From contig NZ_BJOR01000001.1 of the NCBI RefSeq assembly GCF_006540305.1, forward strand, positions 4,898,001 to 4,962,000: 64,000 nucleotides of DNA. The letters are read 5' to 3'. The stretch's first letter is position 1. The number at the start of each line of letters is the position of its first letter. The position numbers were made by a program, and so were the translations under genes. Under the pieces are notes generated by a model. That model saw only the letters and a program-made list of their open reading frames with translations, made no database searches and was not told where the DNA came from. The DNA is from Streptomyces sp. 6-11-2. GTDB taxonomy: Bacteria; Actinomycetota; Actinomycetes; Streptomycetales; Streptomycetaceae. Below are positions 62,484 to 64,000 of the stretch, in pieces.

Positions 62484-63041
62484 TTACCTCGTCGGCCCTC
62501 GGTCGACGGGCTCGTCGTTCCACTGGGGGAGCGTGACTCGGCCGGTCAGCCAGTCGCGGCGCAGGATCGCGTAGCCGACCGTGTCGTGGAGCGTTCCGTC
62601 CTGGGACGGCCAGGCGTCCCGGTAGTGGGCTTCCTTGGCGTAGCCGCAGCGCAGGAAGACGCGGCGCATCGGGTGGTTGTCCCGGCGTGTGGTTCCCTCG
62701 ATGCGGTGCGCGTGCGGGAACTCCTCGAACAGGTACCGCGTCAGCCAGGTCACGGCTTCACGGCCGATGCCACGACCCCGGTGCCCGGCCCGCAGGCGAA
62801 GGTCGAACAGGGGCGTGCCGTCGGCGAGGTCCATGAGCCGGACCACGCCGACGGGTTCCGCACCGATCAGGATCCAGAAGCTCCTGTTCTCCCCGCTCTC
62901 GAAGCGTCCCTCGGCGATCCACCGGCGCGCCGTGTCGCCGTCGACCTCGCCGACGCTGTGGAACGGCCAGCTCTCGCCGGTCAGGAAGCGGACCAGGGGC
63001 TCGGTGTCCGAGGGGAGCAGACGCCGGAAATCGATGTCCAT
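62484..63041 (-). CDS. GNAT-family N-acetyltransferase (RimJ/RimL type)
   Basis: The 185-aa protein has the acetyl-CoA motif A LRLRAGHRGRGIGREAVTWL and the C-terminal motif RRVFLRCGYAKEAHYRDAW. These enzymes acetylate small amines or protein N-termini; the substrate is unknown. The ATG at 63041 (MDIDFRRLLPSD) fits the domain start; the frame extends to 63179. It follows the serine hydrolase gene by 14 bases and is likely co-transcribed. Confidence 0.88.
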   Translation of the reverse strand: MDIDFRRLLPSDTEPLVRFLTGESWPFHSVGEVDGDTARRWIAEGRFESGENRSFWILIGAEPVGVVRLMDLADGTPLFDLRLRAGHRGRGIGREAVTWLTRYLFEEFPHAHRIEGTTRRDNHPMRRVFLRCGYAKEAHYRDAWPSQDGTLHDTVGYAILRRDWLTGRVTLPQWNDEPVDRGPTR

Positions 63042-63055
63042 TGGTCGGCCTGTTC

Positions 63056-63880
63056 TCAGGCGGCGCGCAGTTCGGCCAGTACCGCGTCCGTGAACGGGGG
63101 CCAGGCCTCGATGGCCCAGGGGCCGAAGGCGCGGTCGGTCAGGGCTGCGCAGGAGACGCCGGCGGCCGGGTCGATCCACAGGAACGTGCCGGACTGGCCG
63201 AAGTGGCCGAAAGTACGGGGGGACGAGGAAGTACCCGTCCAGTGAGGGGACTTGGAGTCGCGGATCTCGAAGCCCAGGCCCCAGTCGTTGGGGTTCTGGT
63301 GGCCGTAGCCCGGCAGGACGCCCTTGGTGCCGGGGTACTGCACCGTCATCGCCTCCGCGACCGTGCGCGGGTCCAGCAGGCGCGGGGCCTGGATCTCGGC
63401 GGCGAAGTGGAGCAGGTCCTCGACCGTGGACACCCCGTCCTTCGCCGGGGAGCCCTCCAGGGTCGTCCGCGTCATGCCCAGCGGGGCCAGGACCGCCTGG
63501 CGCAGGTACTCGGCGAACGGGATGTCCGTGGCCTTGGCCACATGGTCGCCGAGCTGCTCGAAGCCGGCGTTGGAGTAGAGCCGCCGCTCGCCGGGCGGGG
63601 AGGTCACCCGGTGTTCGTCGAAGGCCAGGCCCGAGGTGTGGGCGAGCAGATGGCGGACGGTCGCCCCGGGCGGACCGGCCGGCTCGTCCAGCTCGATCGC
63701 GCCCTCCTCGTAGGCGACGAGCACCGCGTACGCCGCCAGCGGCTTGGTGACCGAGGCCAGCGGGAAGGGCCGCGCGGTCGGGCCGTGGGTGCCCAGGACC
63801 GTGCCGTCCGCGCGGACCACGCCCGCCGCCGCCGTGGGGACCGGCCAGTTCTCGATCGACGCCAGGGAGTTCAAGGACAT
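63056..63880 (-). CDS. Beta-lactamase-family serine hydrolase
   Basis: The 274-aa cytoplasmic protein has the SxxK motif S43-V-T-K46 (PLASVTKPLAAY), the YxN motif in RLYSNAGFEQLG and the third motif HFGQSGTFLW. It has no signal peptide, so it acts inside or as an esterase/peptidase rather than a secreted beta-lactamase. The ATG at 63880 is preceded by GACGTC without a strong site. The acetyltransferase gene follows. Confidence 0.9.
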   Translation of the reverse strand: MSLNSLASIENWPVPTAAAGVVRADGTVLGTHGPTARPFPLASVTKPLAAYAVLVAYEEGAIELDEPAGPPGATVRHLLAHTSGLAFDEHRVTSPPGERRLYSNAGFEQLGDHVAKATDIPFAEYLRQAVLAPLGMTRTTLEGSPAKDGVSTVEDLLHFAAEIQAPRLLDPRTVAEAMTVQYPGTKGVLPGYGHQNPNDWGLGFEIRDSKSPHWTGTSSSPRTFGHFGQSGTFLWIDPAAGVSCAALTDRAFGPWAIEAWPPFTDAVLAELRAA

Positions 63881-63898
63881 GACGTCGAGCCTAAGCGC

Positions 63899-64000
63899 TC
63901 ACAGCCACAGCTCCAGCAACGGGTCGGGCTTGGGCCGGAAGCCGAGGGAGGTGTACAGCGGTGCCCCCTCGGTGGACGTGGTGAGCTGTACCCGGCCGGC
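63899..64000 (-). CDS. GNAT-family acetyltransferase, C-terminal end (cut by window edge)
   Basis: The last 33 codons read VQLTTSTEGAPLYTSLGFRP and end LLELWL, the typical C-terminal strand-helix-strand of GNAT acetyltransferases (APLYTSLGF). The start lies outside the window. Same strand as the serine hydrolase gene. Confidence 0.7.
   Translation of the reverse strand, partial: AGRVQLTTSTEGAPLYTSLGFRPKPDPLLELWL

Overview
The window is about 72% GC, with G/C-ending codons, frequent GTG starts and leaderless promoters. Its gene content (DnaG, a HrdA-type sigma factor, an MreB-like actin, secreted M4 and S8 proteases, a FasR-fabD-fabH-acpP-fabF operon) points to the core chromosome of a Streptomyces. 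From memory, the S. coelicolor relatives fall in descending order along the window: hrdA SCO2465, mbl SCO2451, the monosaccharide ABC genes near SCO2404-2406, SCO2400, then fabF to fasR SCO2390-2386. The segment therefore looks collinear with that genome, apart from two IS481-family insertions.

Left part (0-30 kb). The window opens inside an IS481-family copy (1-433, + strand). It is followed by a class F-like sortase with a small membrane-anchored secreted protein, an NTF2-like protein, an M4 metalloprotease, a gamma-glutamylcyclotransferase-like protein, a SanA/YdcF-like protein, dgt, an FAD reductase, dnaG, and a sigma factor that converges on a two-gene ABC exporter. Next come an FGGY sugar kinase, a YtxH-like protein, three tRNAs (Asn, Asn, CAU), a frameshifted STAS-ANTAR gene coupled to a 53-aa acidic microprotein, a MEDS/HATPase regulator, mbl, a large subtilisin-like protease, an ATP-grasp protein, and an IclR regulator overlapping an SMP-30 lactonase.

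Middle part (30-41.8 kb). A tightly overlapping minus-strand operon runs 35.6 to 30.3 kb: small ORF, IrrE-like zincin (HEVWH), 7TM protein A, Thr/Pro/Ala repeat protein with 93-bp internal repeats, 7TM protein B, FAD oxidoreductase. Its internal junctions are mostly ATGA or GTGA overlaps. This is the best candidate here for an undescribed system. It is followed by a Tat-exported GH35 beta-galactosidase, a 190-bp MITE-like element, and a complete IS481-family element (39082-40133) with a 6-bp CCTAGC duplication. The IS took its target exactly at the stop codon of a neighbouring aminotransferase, and its own transposase stop codon comes from the CTAG target.

Right part (41.9-64 kb). A sugar operon encodes a ChvE/GguAB-type importer, a U32-like TIM-barrel protein, a zinc alcohol dehydrogenase and a galactonate dehydratase-like enolase-superfamily enzyme. 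With the GH35 enzyme, the SMP-30 lactonase and the galactose mutarotase at 54 kb it suggests oxidative galactose or aldonate catabolism. The IclR gene and the dehydratase share the 10-mer TGTTCGAAAT upstream. Then follow an SCO2400-like zinc-ribbon membrane protein, a divergent MarR/NADP-oxidoreductase pair, Ohr, an EI24-like membrane protein, GalM, an SGNH lipoprotein, a DUF3145 protein, the type II fatty-acid synthase operon with its FasR-type activator and a likely operator, a pirin-like protein, a GNAT acetyltransferase, a serine hydrolase, and the C-terminus of another GNAT protein at the right edge.
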